Positions 34,247-42,948 of a stretch of DNA of 59,276 bases are shown here, piece after piece. How positions within the stretch are numbered: the stretch's first letter is position 1; the number at the start of each line of letters is the position of its first letter. The notes beneath the pieces were generated by a model, which did no database searches, was not told the origin of the DNA, and saw nothing but the letters and a program-made list of their open reading frames with translations. This stretch comes from Clostridiales bacterium (GTDB lineage: Bacteria > Bacillota > Clostridia > Lachnospirales > Lachnospiraceae). The stretch spans positions 1 to 59,276 of the forward strand of contig DUNO01000012.1 of NCBI GenBank assembly GCA_012839295.1, in the 5' to 3' direction. A program made the translations under genes and the position numbers.

Positions 34247-36310
34247 ATGAACAGAAAATTAAGATTAAAAGGTGCATTAAGAGCATATATGCTATGGCCC
34301 GTTATCCTGACTGTTTTATTACTATGCCTGAATTTAAGCATCTATGTAATTAATAGGAAAGCAGGCTTTGTAATGACGGGGTATGTGGCAGCCTATTTTG
34401 TGATATCAATGGCCTTGTTTCTGTCCAAAAGGCATAAAATAGCAACCGAGCTGGTTCGCTATGCCATGGAGTATGGCCAGGTACAGAAGAGGCTGTTGAA
34501 GGAGCTTTACGTTCCTTATGCGATTCTGGACGTTGACGGCAGGATGCAGTGGGGAAATGATGAGTTTATGGATATCATCCATGAGAAAAGTGCCGCAAGG
34601 CATTCCATCTCCAATGTGATCCCGGAGGTCACGGCGGAGCGGCTTCCTAAGAAGGAAAAGGATGAGGTTTTGCATATTACCCTGCACGGCCGCAATTATA
34701 AGGTGGTGCTCCGCAAAGTGGTAGCTCCTGACTTTGAGGATGATTCCAATTGGAGTTTACACGATGCGGAAAGCGCCTGGGATAATAAAAATGCCCTGAT
34801 CGCCATGTATCTCTTTGATGAGACGGAGATCACCCTGTTACAGAAGGAGACTAAGGAGCAGCGCCTGGTTACAGGTTTGCTATATATTGATAATTATGAG
34901 GAAGCGCTGGAAAGCATTGATGAAGTAAGGCGTTCCCTGCTGACTGCATTGGTAGACCGTAAGATCAACAAATACATGCAGGGCGTGGATGCAATCATTA
35001 AGAAGCTGGAGAAGGATAAGTATATCTTCGTACTCCAGCAAAAATATCTTCCGATGCTCCAGGCCAGCAAATTCTCCGTGCTGGAGGAGGTCAGGGGAGT
35101 TAATATCGGAAATGAGATGTCCGTTACGATCAGTATCGGGCTGGGTGTAAATGCAGATACCTTTATCAGCAGCTATGAATTTGCCAGGGCGGCAATTGAC
35201 TTAGCCCTTGGCAGGGGAGGAGACCAGGCGGTAATCAAGGACCGTGAGAAGATCTCCTACTATGGCGGCAAGAGTGTGTCCGTTGAAAAGAGCACCCGTG
35301 TGAAAGCACGTGTGAAGGCCCATGCCTTCCGTGAATTCATTGAGGCAAAAGATAAGATTGTCGTTATGGGGCATAAGGTGGGGGATATTGATTCCTTTGG
35401 CTCCGCCATCGGTGTCTACCGTATTGCAAAATCCTTTAATAAAAAGGCATATATCGTAATCAATGAAGTAACCTCTTCCCTGCGGCCGATGATGAATAAA
35501 TTTGTTGGGAACCCGGATTATGAAGAGGATATCTTCTTAAGAAATGACCAGGCAAAGGAAATTGTGGATGTGAATACCCTGTTGGTTATCGTGGATGTGA
35601 ACCGTCCCTCCTACCTGGAATGCTCTGAGCTGCTGGAATATACGAAGACCATCGTTGTCTTTGACCACCATAGGCAGACCAATGAACCCATAGAGTCAGC
35701 CGTACTATCCTATGTGGAGCCCTATGCTTCCTCCACAAGTGAAATGATTGCGGAAATTATGCAATACATCGGCAACAATATGCGCATGAAGCCATTAGAG
35801 GCGGATGCCCTGTATGCGGGAATGATGATTGATACGAATAATTTCCTTACCAAAACAGGGGTAAGGACCTTCGAGGCGGCAGCATATTTAAGGAAATGCG
35901 GCGCCGATATCACGAGGATCAGAAAATCCTTCCGCAGCGATATGGCTGATTATAAGGTAAAAGCGGATGCAATCAGCAGCACAGAGGTATTTATGAAGCA
36001 TTATGCGATTGCTGTCTGCGGAGGTGCCGAAGGAGTGGAAAGTCCCATGATCCTTGGGGCACAGGTAGCGAACGAACTGTTGAATATCAATGATATGAAA
36101 GCAACCTTCGTCCTCACGGAGTATAATGGTACCATATATATCAGCGCCAGATCCATAGATGAGGTAAATGTCCAGATCATAATGGAGAAGCTTGGCGGCG
36201 GAGGCCATTTAAGCGTGGCAGGATCACAGCTTGAGAATACAACCATTCCGGAAGCGATTGACCGGGTAAAGGAGATTCTGGCTAAGATGCATGAAGAGGG
36301 TGAGATATAG
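34247..36310 (+). CDS. gdpP: Cyclic-di-AMP phosphodiesterase GdpP
   Basis: The 687-residue protein has two N-terminal membrane helices (residues ~13-60), a PAS-like domain, a degenerate GGDEF domain (LLYIDNYEEALESIDEVRR onward), a DHH domain with MGHKVGDIDSFGSA, VIVDVN and VVFDHHRQT, and a DHHA1 domain ending in GGGGHLSVAG. This is the full GdpP/YybT layout; the enzyme hydrolyses c-di-AMP to pApA. The usual Pro before the first metal-binding Asp in the GHK-P-D motif is Gly here, but both aspartates and the histidine remain. AAAGGAG lies 9 bases before the ATG. The order gdpP-rplI-dnaB is conserved in Firmicutes. Confidence 0.95.
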   Translation: MNRKLRLKGALRAYMLWPVILTVLLLCLNLSIYVINRKAGFVMTGYVAAYFVISMALFLSKRHKIATELVRYAMEYGQVQKRLLKELYVPYAILDVDGRMQWGNDEFMDIIHEKSAARHSISNVIPEVTAERLPKKEKDEVLHITLHGRNYKVVLRKVVAPDFEDDSNWSLHDAESAWDNKNALIAMYLFDETEITLLQKETKEQRLVTGLLYIDNYEEALESIDEVRRSLLTALVDRKINKYMQGVDAIIKKLEKDKYIFVLQQKYLPMLQASKFSVLEEVRGVNIGNEMSVTISIGLGVNADTFISSYEFARAAIDLALGRGGDQAVIKDREKISYYGGKSVSVEKSTRVKARVKAHAFREFIEAKDKIVVMGHKVGDIDSFGSAIGVYRIAKSFNKKAYIVINEVTSSLRPMMNKFVGNPDYEEDIFLRNDQAKEIVDVNTLLVIVDVNRPSYLECSELLEYTKTIVVFDHHRQTNEPIESAVLSYVEPYASSTSEMIAEIMQYIGNNMRMKPLEADALYAGMMIDTNNFLTKTGVRTFEAAAYLRKCGADITRIRKSFRSDMADYKVKADAISSTEVFMKHYAIAVCGGAEGVESPMILGAQVANELLNINDMKATFVLTEYNGTIYISARSIDEVNVQIIMEKLGGGGHLSVAGSQLENTTIPEAIDRVKEILAKMHEEGEI

Positions 36311-36494
36311 GAGCAGTTTTTGAGTTTCGCAGTTACCGAAAAGGATTGGTGTGTCAGATGTGGTGGGATTTAGGCTGTGAGGTGCACCCGGATTCACCGC
36401 GTTAGTATTTCGTATATTTAGTATAAAAGAAGGATTTTGGTGGCGAATTCTGAAAAGAGAGAGATAAAGGAAGAGATGTAAAGGAGAGATACAG

Positions 36495-36941
36495 ATGGAA
36501 GTTATTTTATTACAGGATGTGAAGGCCCTTGGTAAGAAGGGTGAGATTGTAAAGGTAAGTGATGGGTATGCGAGGAATTTTATTTTGCCTAAGAAATTAG
36601 GCCTTGAGGCTACAAAGCAGAATTTACATGAGTTAAATAACCAGAAGGCTGCGGAAGCAAAGCGCCAGAAGGAAATATTAGAGGAAGCTCAGGCACTTGG
36701 AAAGAAAATTGGGGAAATGACGGTTAAAATGACCATCAAGGCGGGAGAAGGAGGTAAGACCTTTGGCTCCATATCCTCAAAGGAAATTGCTGCTGCTTTA
36801 AAGGAACAGCATGGCATGGATATCGATAAGAAAAAGCTCCAGCTAAATGATGCTATAAAGAATGCAGGAAGCTTTACTGTACAAGTGAAGCTGCATCCCC
36901 AGGTAACTGCTGAGCTGACCGTGAAGGTAGATGCAGTGTAA
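36495..36941 (+). CDS. rplI: 50S ribosomal protein L9
   Basis: The 148-residue protein starts MEVILLQDVKALGKKGEIVK and contains VSDGYARNFILPKKLG, the L9 signature. A long connecting helix leads to the C-terminal rRNA-binding domain (GKTFGSISSKEIA). Length is typical. AAAGGAGA lies 7 bases before the ATG. It sits between gdpP and dnaB as in many Firmicutes. The 184-bp gap upstream shows no clear terminator, so it may be cotranscribed with gdpP. Confidence 0.98.
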   Translation: MEVILLQDVKALGKKGEIVKVSDGYARNFILPKKLGLEATKQNLHELNNQKAAEAKRQKEILEEAQALGKKIGEMTVKMTIKAGEGGKTFGSISSKEIAAALKEQHGMDIDKKKLQLNDAIKNAGSFTVQVKLHPQVTAELTVKVDAV

Positions 36942-37009
36942 GTGCTGCTGGTCTCCAGTCAGGGCTTTTTAGCGGAGATTAGTATTAACAGGCACCAGGA
37001 GGTTTACCA

Positions 37010-38341
37010 ATGGATGAAGCATTTATAAAAAGAATACTGCCCCACAGTGCGGAAGCGGAGCAGTCCGTGATCGGTTCCATGATTATGGATCGTGATGCCA
37101 TTGTTGCGGCCTCTGAAATTATCATCGGATCAGATTTTTACGAGAACCAGTATGGAATTTTATTTGAAACAATGGTAGAGCTTCATAATGAAGGGAAACC
37201 GGTTGACTTAATCACTTTGCAGGACAGGCTGAAGGAAAAGGATGTGCCGCCCCAGGTGTGCAGCCTGGAGTTCATCCGGGACCTGGTTACTGCGGTGCCG
37301 ACCTCGGCGAATGTCAGGTATTATGCGAAGATTGTGAAGGACAAAGCGGTACTCAGGCGCCTGATTAAGGTGGCGGAGGAAACGGCCAATGAGTGTTACC
37401 TTGATAAAGAAAAATTAGATGTTATTCTGGAAAAGACGGAAAAACAGGTCTTTGACATAGCGCAGAACCGTGGTGTCAAGGATTTTACAGATATTAAGGA
37501 AGTAGTCCTTAGGACCATTGACAGCATTGAGGCAGCAGCAAAGAACCAGGGTAGCGTAACAGGCCTTGCAACGGGCTTTTATGACCTGGATTACAAGACG
37601 GCGGGCTTACAGCCCTCAGACTTGATTCTGATCGCCGCGAGACCCTCCATGGGTAAGACGGCATTTGTACTTAACATAGCAGAATATGTGGCTTTAAAAT
37701 CCAATGTCACCACCTGCATCTTCAGCTTGGAGATGTCCCAGGACCAGTTGGTAAAGAGAATTTTGGCAATGAACTCAAGAGTTGATTCCCAGTTGATCAG
37801 GACCGGTAACCTGTCAGGGGATGACTGGGCAAGCCTTATGGAGAGCGCCCGTATTATCGGTAATTCCAATCTTGTCATAGATGATACCTCCGCAATTTCA
37901 ATTACGGAGCTGCGGTCAAAATGCAGGAAGCTAAAGCTGGAGAAAAATCTTGGGCTGGTTATCATCGACTACCTGCAGTTAATGTCCGGCAGCGGCAAGA
38001 AGCAGGAGTCCAGGCAGCAGGAGATCTCAGATATCTCAAGGTCTTTAAAATCCCTTGCAAGGGAGATTAACGTGCCAGTAGTAGCACTTTCCCAGTTAAG
38101 CCGTGCGGTGGAGCAAAGGCCGGACAAGCGCCCCATGCTTTCAGACCTGCGTGAATCCGGGGCGATTGAGCAGGATGCCGACGTAGTTATGTTCATCTAC
38201 CGTGATGATTATTATAATAGGGATACGGAGGAACCGGGGGTTTCAGAGATTATTATAGGCAAGCAGAGAAATGGTCCAGTGGGCACTGTTAAGCTTGCAT
38301 GGCAGGCAGCATTAACAAAGTTTGCGAACCTGGAGCGGTAG
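37010..38341 (+). CDS. dnaB: Replicative DNA helicase
   Basis: The 443-residue protein has the DnaB N-terminal collar (LPHSAEAEQSVIGSMIMD) and a RecA-like C-terminal motor with Walker A ARPSMGKTAFVLNIA, Walker B LVIIDYLQLM, and DLRESGAIEQDADVVMFIYR. It is the hexameric helicase that unwinds DNA ahead of the replisome. AGGAGG lies 8 bases before the ATG. It follows rplI by 68 bp. Length is normal and no intein is present. Confidence 0.98.
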   Translation: MDEAFIKRILPHSAEAEQSVIGSMIMDRDAIVAASEIIIGSDFYENQYGILFETMVELHNEGKPVDLITLQDRLKEKDVPPQVCSLEFIRDLVTAVPTSANVRYYAKIVKDKAVLRRLIKVAEETANECYLDKEKLDVILEKTEKQVFDIAQNRGVKDFTDIKEVVLRTIDSIEAAAKNQGSVTGLATGFYDLDYKTAGLQPSDLILIAARPSMGKTAFVLNIAEYVALKSNVTTCIFSLEMSQDQLVKRILAMNSRVDSQLIRTGNLSGDDWASLMESARIIGNSNLVIDDTSAISITELRSKCRKLKLEKNLGLVIIDYLQLMSGSGKKQESRQQEISDISRSLKSLAREINVPVVALSQLSRAVEQRPDKRPMLSDLRESGAIEQDADVVMFIYRDDYYNRDTEEPGVSEIIIGKQRNGPVGTVKLAWQAALTKFANLER

Positions 38342-38487
38342 CGGGCGCACTGTTGATCCTGTGCTGCGAAAGAGAATAGAACCCAGTATTGTGGAAAATA
38401 AGGGATAATAAAGGGTGCCAAAATCGCTTCAGATACCCCGATGATCGAAAGATGAAATTGTCTTGATAACATATACTGTTGAATTAG

Positions 38488-38514
38488 GGAAACTTCTTTG
38501 AAGTTTCCTTTTAT
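38488..38514 (+). terminator. Rho-independent terminator after dnaB
   Basis: GGAAACTTC (38488-38496) pairs perfectly with GAAGTTTCC (38500-38508), with a 3-base loop, followed by TTTTATT. Confidence 0.85.
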
Positions 38515-38552
38515 TCTGTCGATAAGTTATAATCCAATATGTGGAAATCGTA

Positions 38553-38580
38553 TTGCAATTGGGGATTGCTATGTTATAAT
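38553..38580 (+). promoter_or_regulatory. Promoter of the MerR-like gene
   Basis: TTGCAA (38553-38558) and TATAAT (38575-38580) are 16 bases apart, about 45 bases before the start codon. Confidence 0.6.
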
Positions 38581-38624
38581 GTAAAAAGTGGAAAATAATT
38601 ACAGCAATAAGGGAGGACGTAAGA

Positions 38625-39281
38625 GTGGAAGAAGTAAGGTATATGATTTCAGAAGCTGCAAAACGTGTAGATGTAGAAGCACATGTTCTCAGAAACTGGC
38701 AGAAGGAGCTTGCTCTACCGATTTCCCGCAATGAGATGGATCAGCGTTACTATAAGGAGTCGGATATCGAACTGTTAAAAAGGGTAAAGTATTTGAAGGA
38801 ACAAGGCTTTCAACTGAAGGCGATCAAGATGATTCTGGAAAATAACAACGAGGCAGAGGCATTCGATTCTGAATCAGCAAAACAAGAGGAGGGCAAGCAA
38901 GCTATGGAGCAGATTCATGAGGACAAGCCTTTGGAATCAAATGATGGAACAAGCCTAATTACGGAAGAAAAGGTTGAGATAAAGGAAGATGCAAATTCGA
39001 AAATGGAGCAGTTCAGGGCAATTATGAACCACATCATAGTATCGGCATTAAAAGAAAATAATGAGGCATTAGCGGAAGAGGTCGGAATAAACGTAACTGA
39101 CGGGGTAATCCGTGAAATGAATTATTTAATGAGGATACAGGAAGAAAGGGAAGAGGAACGGTTTAAGAAATTCGACGCGGCATTAAGGGATTACCAGAAA
39201 GGCCGGCAGCTGGCGGCGGCTACCACGGAGCATAAAAAGAAGAAATCAAAGTTCTTCCGCAAAAACAAGGTGTACATATAG
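38625..39281 (+). CDS. MerR-like helix-turn-helix regulator with coiled-coil C-terminus
   Basis: The 218-residue protein starts with a MerR-type winged helix (MISEAAKRVDVEAHVLRNWQ, then RYYKESDIELLKRVKYLKEQ and GFQLKAIKMIL, residues ~7-70). An acidic linker follows (to about residue 125), then a charged helical region likely to form a coiled coil, ending in a very basic tail (HKKKKSKFFRKNK). There is no cysteine-rich metal site. The layout resembles the RacA/chromosome-anchoring type of MerR protein as much as a metal regulator, but I cannot assign a role. GTG start with GGGAGG 8 bases upstream. Confidence 0.8.
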   Translation: MEEVRYMISEAAKRVDVEAHVLRNWQKELALPISRNEMDQRYYKESDIELLKRVKYLKEQGFQLKAIKMILENNNEAEAFDSESAKQEEGKQAMEQIHEDKPLESNDGTSLITEEKVEIKEDANSKMEQFRAIMNHIIVSALKENNEALAEEVGINVTDGVIREMNYLMRIQEEREEERFKKFDAALRDYQKGRQLAAATTEHKKKKSKFFRKNKVYI

Positions 39282-39292
39282 GACAGGAATAA

Positions 39293-39335
39293 GTGTAAAA
39301 CAAAAGGAGGGTGCACCACGCATCCTCCTTGTTTC
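39293..39335 (-). terminator. Terminator between the MerR-like and ferredoxin genes
   Basis: AAACAAAAGGAGG pairs with CCTCCTTGTTT across a short loop. Read on the minus strand the stem is followed by TTTTGTTTTA, so it mainly terminates the ferredoxin transcript. Confidence 0.65.
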
Positions 39336-39348
39336 CTATGTAACTTGA

Positions 39349-39516
39349 TTAAGCAGAGATAGCTCCTGTAGGACATGTGTCTGCACATGATCCACAATCT
39401 ATGCAAGTATCTGCATCAATTTCATAGTGGCTAGCGCCTTCGGAGATAGCTCCTGTAGGACATTCGCCAACGCAAGCGCCGCAGCTGATACATTCATCGC
39501 TGATAGTATATGCCAT
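39349..39516 (-). CDS. 2[4Fe-4S] ferredoxin
   Basis: From the ATG at 39516, which has AGGAGG 8 bases upstream, the 55-residue protein carries two classic clusters: CISCGACVGECP and CIDCGSCADTCP. This is a normal clostridial ferredoxin, a soluble low-potential electron carrier for pyruvate:ferredoxin oxidoreductase and hydrogenase. The longer open frame to 39624 is not a real extension. It is followed by a terminator and has an AT-rich upstream region with TATAAT on the minus strand (39549-39544). Confidence 0.96.
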   Translation of the reverse strand: MAYTISDECISCGACVGECPTGAISEGASHYEIDADTCIDCGSCADTCPTGAISA

Positions 39517-39699
39517 AATCAAAACCTCCTTTTTAGAAAATCGATTATATTTTAATATATGTGAGAAAAGAATACAAGCCTTTTCGCAAAAATATACCTG
39601 GAATATACCTGAAAAAAGAAACAAGCGGAAATATGTCTTATTTTAATTAATAAAGAAAACAATAAAAAATAAAATAAGAGGAAAAAGGTCATACTTACA

Positions 39700-39759
39700 C
39701 TAACGATCATTTGGCCGTTAAGTTATAAAAAACAAGCTAAAAATGTGATTTCAGTCACA
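39700..39759 (-). repeat. Two-stem-loop element, copy C (minus orientation)
   Basis: On the minus strand TGTGA CTGAAA TCACA is followed 22 bases later by TTAAC-GGCCAAATGATC-GTTAG. The second stem and its loop match copies A (43653) and B (54021). Copy C lies upstream of the ferredoxin gene in the same orientation. Confidence 0.6.
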
Positions 39760-39824
39760 GAAGAAGCCCTTCATAAGGAGTACAATAACAGTAAAGTAAT
39801 TTTATTCTTCCACCAGAAATTAAA

Positions 39825-39918
39825 TTTATATAAAGGTAATCCATCCGCTTGACGGCTTTCCTTCAATGTCATATAATAAGCTAAGCTTGAACTAGGATAA
39901 GCAGAACCTTTATATAAA
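39825..39918. repeat. 13-bp perfect inverted repeat flanking a promoter
   Basis: TTTATATAAAGGT (39825-39837) and ACCTTTATATAAA (39906-39918) are perfect complements 68 bases apart. The promoter at 39849 lies between them, so a regulator could loop across it, or the right arm and left arm could pair in longer readthrough RNA. Confidence 0.5.
39849..39877 (+). promoter_or_regulatory. Promoter of the DUF1858 gene
   Basis: TTGACG (39849-39854) and TATAAT (39872-39877) are 17 bases apart. The transcript would have a ~130-nt leader containing a GGAGGAGAGATCCTCC hairpin. Confidence 0.72.
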
Positions 39919-40015
39919 GGAGGAGAGATCCTCCCCCAAATAAGAACAGTTGCCTTATCAAGCAGATCATATTTTAAATAGGGCTTAACATCAATTTTCA
40001 AGGAGGTACAGCATT

Positions 40016-40216
40016 ATGGCAAGTATAACTAAGGACATGACAATCGCACAGGCGATTTCCGTTGATCAAAACATCATCCCGGTACTTTTAGATATCGGTA
40101 TGCACTGCCTTGGATGTCCGTCCGCTCAGGCAGAGACCTTAGAGGAAGCGGCTATGGTACATGGCTTGGATCCAGAAGATTTAATGGATAGAATCTACGC
40201 AGAGATCGGTGAATAA
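40016..40216 (+). CDS. DUF1858 domain protein
   Basis: The 66-residue protein reads [20 protein letters not shown], then [20 protein letters not shown]. This is the DUF1858 family, in which a conserved C-x-x-C pair sits after a short helix. The family is found in anaerobes alone or fused to hybrid-cluster and redox proteins, and may bind a metal or make a disulfide. Function unproven. AAGGAGGT lies 8 bases before the ATG. It has its own promoter and terminator. Confidence 0.9.
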   Translation: MASITKDMTIAQAISVDQNIIPVLLDIGMHCLGCPSAQAETLEEAAMVHGLDPEDLMDRIYAEIGE

Positions 40217-40226
40217 CCGGATTATA

Positions 40227-40264
40227 AAAAGTCTTGTGAATTAACGTTTGCAAGGCTTTTTTTA
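40227..40264 (+). terminator. Terminator after the DUF1858 gene
   Basis: AGTCTTGTG pairs with TTGCAAGGCT around a short loop, followed by TTTTTTTATTT. Confidence 0.75.
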
Positions 40265-40318
40265 TTTCCGCAAAAGATAGGAAGCGGAAATCCAATTGTT
40301 ATCAAAAGTTTCCACAAA

Positions 40319-40360
40319 AAAAGAACAGGGCACGTAGTTTTTAGATACTCTGTTCTTTAA
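40319..40360 (-). terminator. Terminator of mecA (minus strand)
   Basis: AAAGAACAG pairs with CTGTTCTTT; read on the minus strand it is followed by TTTTTT. It lies ~100 bases past the mecA stop. Confidence 0.65.
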
Positions 40361-40461
40361 TGTGTTTACTGACTATGATGTTAATTTAATACAATGCCGG
40401 AACTAGATTCCAGTAAAGCAAAAATATTATGATATCTATCCCAAAAGGATAAGATATCCAC

Positions 40462-41241
40462 CTACATTACGGATAATATCTGCAATGCATGGTCTTTGAC
40501 AATGACTTCAAAATGTTCCTTATAATAGCTTGAGCTTGCATAAGTAGAACGCTCTACCTTGCCGTATTCGGAGATAATGTTACAGATCTTATTGAATTCC
40601 TCCGGGGTATGGTCTGACATGCTTACCACCAGGTAGTAGGTGGAGGTTACCGGATTCTTATACAGTGTATTGATTCCGTTATAGGTTCCAAGCATGATAT
40701 ATGCCAGCTCCACTACCTCCTGTAAGGAACGGAAGGAATAGATCTTTGTCAGCTTGGAAGGAATGTGGGCGCCCGGCTTTACAGGGGGATCCATGTCAAC
40801 GGCTTCTGCTTCCACCAGGGAATCTTCCTCCTTGACATTCTCCTCCAGCTCTTCACCCAGTTCGTCCTCCAATTGTTCAAAGCTGTTAATAATCTCATCC
40901 GCATAGGAATCCTCGTCATCACTGCCTGCCCGGTCCGCATTGCTATGGACATTGAAGGAGGAAAACTTGGAAAAGCGCGTATCTAATTCATCTGGATCTT
41001 CAACCTTTGTTATTACTAAAATAAGGCATTCCGTTGATACGGGAATGGCTTCTATCATTAAAGGAATATCATCTACTTCAAAACCGAATTCATAAAACGC
41101 CTGTTGGATCATGTCACGGAATAGTGCCTTCGCCTTCTCAGTGCCATAGGCAAGCTCGCTTATTTTTAATTCGCGGTCAATTAAATCGCTTTTGTTCAGG
41201 GTACATCTGATTTGGTTGTCATTAATCTTTTCTATCTTCAT
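40462..41241 (-). CDS. mecA: Adaptor protein MecA
   Basis: The 259-residue protein has the MecA N-terminal domain (MKIEKINDNQIRCTLNKSDL), a variable acidic linker (residues ~105-150) and a C-terminal ClpC-binding domain (FRSLQEVVELAYIM; YYLVVSM; SEYGKVERSTYA). MecA delivers substrates to the ClpCP protease and assembles ClpC hexamers. The ATG at 41241 has AAAGGGG 8 bases upstream; the in-frame GTG at 41250 overlaps that site. Divergent from the kinase gene. Confidence 0.93.
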   Translation of the reverse strand: MKIEKINDNQIRCTLNKSDLIDRELKISELAYGTEKAKALFRDMIQQAFYEFGFEVDDIPLMIEAIPVSTECLILVITKVEDPDELDTRFSKFSSFNVHSNADRAGSDDEDSYADEIINSFEQLEDELGEELEENVKEEDSLVEAEAVDMDPPVKPGAHIPSKLTKIYSFRSLQEVVELAYIMLGTYNGINTLYKNPVTSTYYLVVSMSDHTPEEFNKICNIISEYGKVERSTYASSSYYKEHFEVIVKDHALQILSVM

Positions 41242-41317
41242 ATAGTACACCCCTTTCTGTACTAAAAAGGAACCGATTTACACGTATCCACGGTAAATCA
41301 TCCATTGGTGTAAAAAA

Positions 41318-41346
41318 AGTATAATTTAAAACATAAGTAAAGTCAA
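41318..41346 (-). promoter_or_regulatory. Promoter of mecA
   Basis: On the minus strand TTGACT (41346-41341) and TATACT (41323-41318) are 17 bases apart, about 70 bases before the mecA start. Confidence 0.7.
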
Positions 41347-41460
41347 TATGCAGACCTATGAAATTTATATGAAGGTACGTCCAAATATTGCTACTTTTAT
41401 CTGCGGTAAATCGCACAAAATTTAAAAAAAAGTTTGTGAAAATAGCCAGCCAAATAATGG

Positions 41461-41489
41461 TTGTAAAAATTCCACTATTTAATTATAAT
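41461..41489 (+). promoter_or_regulatory. Promoter of the kinase gene
   Basis: TTGTAA (41461-41466) and TATAAT (41484-41489) are 17 bases apart, about 48 bases before the kinase start codon. Confidence 0.7.
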
Positions 41490-41537
41490 AAAAGTGAATT
41501 GGCTGTACTACAAAAGCTGCTGGTAGGAAAGGAGTGA

Positions 41538-42944
41538 ATGCAGCAGGAAATATGGTTCCAAAAGTATAAAATCCTAGGTCTGCTCGGTCGTGGAGGCACG
41601 GCTAAAGTCTATCTCGCAGAACATATTATCTTAAATTCTTATCGTGCAATCAAATATATCCCGAAAAATCATCCCTCATATGAATTACAAAGAAATGAAG
41701 CCTTTGTATTAAAAAATCTGAAACATTCCGGTATTCCTATAATTTATGATATTGAGGAAAATGAAGAAGGTTCCTATATTGTCGAACAATATCTTGAAGG
41801 TGAGACATTGAAGGAATATGTTGCTTCCAGGGGCAGTCTCCGGGAGGGTATCCTCTTAGGCTTTGGAATACAGCTCTGTGACCTGATCCATTATCTGCAT
41901 TCCCTGGAACCACCCATCCTATACGTGGATCTGAAGCCGGACAATATCATTCTATCCGATATGACCCTTAAGCTGGTTGACTTCGGAAGTGCCATCCCCA
42001 GGGACACTGCAGGGAACCATCCGGGGTATTATGCTACCGTTGGGTACGCAGCGCCGGAGCTTTATTCCAAGATGAAGGTTGATGAAAGATGTGATGTCTT
42101 TGGAATCGGCATGCTGCTGTATTATATGGCTACCGGCTGTTATATCAGGAGCGACAGCCCATCCATCCCGAATATTGATCTGGTTGCCGGCTGCTCCGTC
42201 CAATTAAAGCATATCATCAACAGGTGTCTCAAATCTAATCCGGCCGGGCGCTACGCCTCCGTAGACAAGCTGGCCGTACAATTATCAGCACTGCGAAAGA
42301 AAGGCCAATTCGAACAGGAAAGCTGCCGGACAGTAAAAATTGCTGTGGCAGGGACACAGCCAAGAATCGGGGTTACCCACCTCTCCTTGCGCCTCTGTAA
42401 TTATTATATCGGCAAAAATGTATCTATCCTTTATCAGGAAATGAATCAAAGCGGGTGTGTGATAGCCTTGAAAAACCGTTATGGGAAGGTAGCCGTGGAA
42501 TCGGGCATAAGAATAATCAATAAAATCCCCATGTACGCCTACCGGAAGGAAGCCCTTACGGAGCTACCCCATTACCCGGTCATTGTGCAGGATTTTGGCA
42601 GCCTCACAAAGGAAAACCTGGAGGAATACCTGTCAGCAGACCAAAAGCTTTTAATCCTCGGTACAAAGGACTGGGAGCTGGACCATTCGGAAAATGTATT
42701 AAAGCTGGTAACAGAATATAAAGAGATTTTTTACCTTTTTAACTTTACGGATGGAAAGCAATTCAGACAAGTGATGAAAAGCATGGACTGTAAGGATAGC
42801 TACCGTATCCCTTACGAACCGGATTCCTTTGCGCCGGTTAAGGCGGAGCAGGAGCTTGAGCTTTTCCGGGAGATACTGCCGGAAGTCCGGAGGCTGCCCT
42901 GGTACACCAGGATATATAATCTCATAAAGAGAGGATGGAGGTGA
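41538..42944 (+). CDS. Ser/Thr protein kinase fused to a degenerate ParA/MinD-like domain
   Basis: Residues ~8-265 form a eukaryotic-type kinase: glycine loop LGRGGTAKVYLAE, lysine K39 (AIKYI), catalytic loop YVDLKPDNIIL (the usual HRD is YVD), KLVDFGSA for DFG, and GYAAPEL for APE. After ~10 residues a second domain starts with VKIAVAGTQPRIGVTHLSLR, placed like a ParA/MinD P-loop but without its lysine. That domain keeps VQDFGS and LLILGTKDWE in the positions of later ParA strands. No membrane segment or PASTA repeat is present, so the protein is cytoplasmic. The next gene encodes a second protein of the same degenerate fold, 16 bp away. Likely a signalling pair; the stimulus is unknown. Confidence 0.85.
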   Translation: MQQEIWFQKYKILGLLGRGGTAKVYLAEHIILNSYRAIKYIPKNHPSYELQRNEAFVLKNLKHSGIPIIYDIEENEEGSYIVEQYLEGETLKEYVASRGSLREGILLGFGIQLCDLIHYLHSLEPPILYVDLKPDNIILSDMTLKLVDFGSAIPRDTAGNHPGYYATVGYAAPELYSKMKVDERCDVFGIGMLLYYMATGCYIRSDSPSIPNIDLVAGCSVQLKHIINRCLKSNPAGRYASVDKLAVQLSALRKKGQFEQESCRTVKIAVAGTQPRIGVTHLSLRLCNYYIGKNVSILYQEMNQSGCVIALKNRYGKVAVESGIRIINKIPMYAYRKEALTELPHYPVIVQDFGSLTKENLEEYLSADQKLLILGTKDWELDHSENVLKLVTEYKEIFYLFNFTDGKQFRQVMKSMDCKDSYRIPYEPDSFAPVKAEQELELFREILPEVRRLPWYTRIYNLIKRGWR

Positions 42945-42948
42945 TCTG

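Noticed and set aside
34535-35240. Possible active diguanylate cyclase in GdpP
   Set aside because: The GGDEF domain lacks a GGDEF motif; the degenerate domain is normal for GdpP.
36001-36246. Minus-strand frames inside gdpP
   Set aside because: Shadows of the DHHA1 coding region.
36311-36494. Possible structured RNA between gdpP and rplI
   Set aside because: Some G-rich segments, but no convincing stem or terminator could be drawn.
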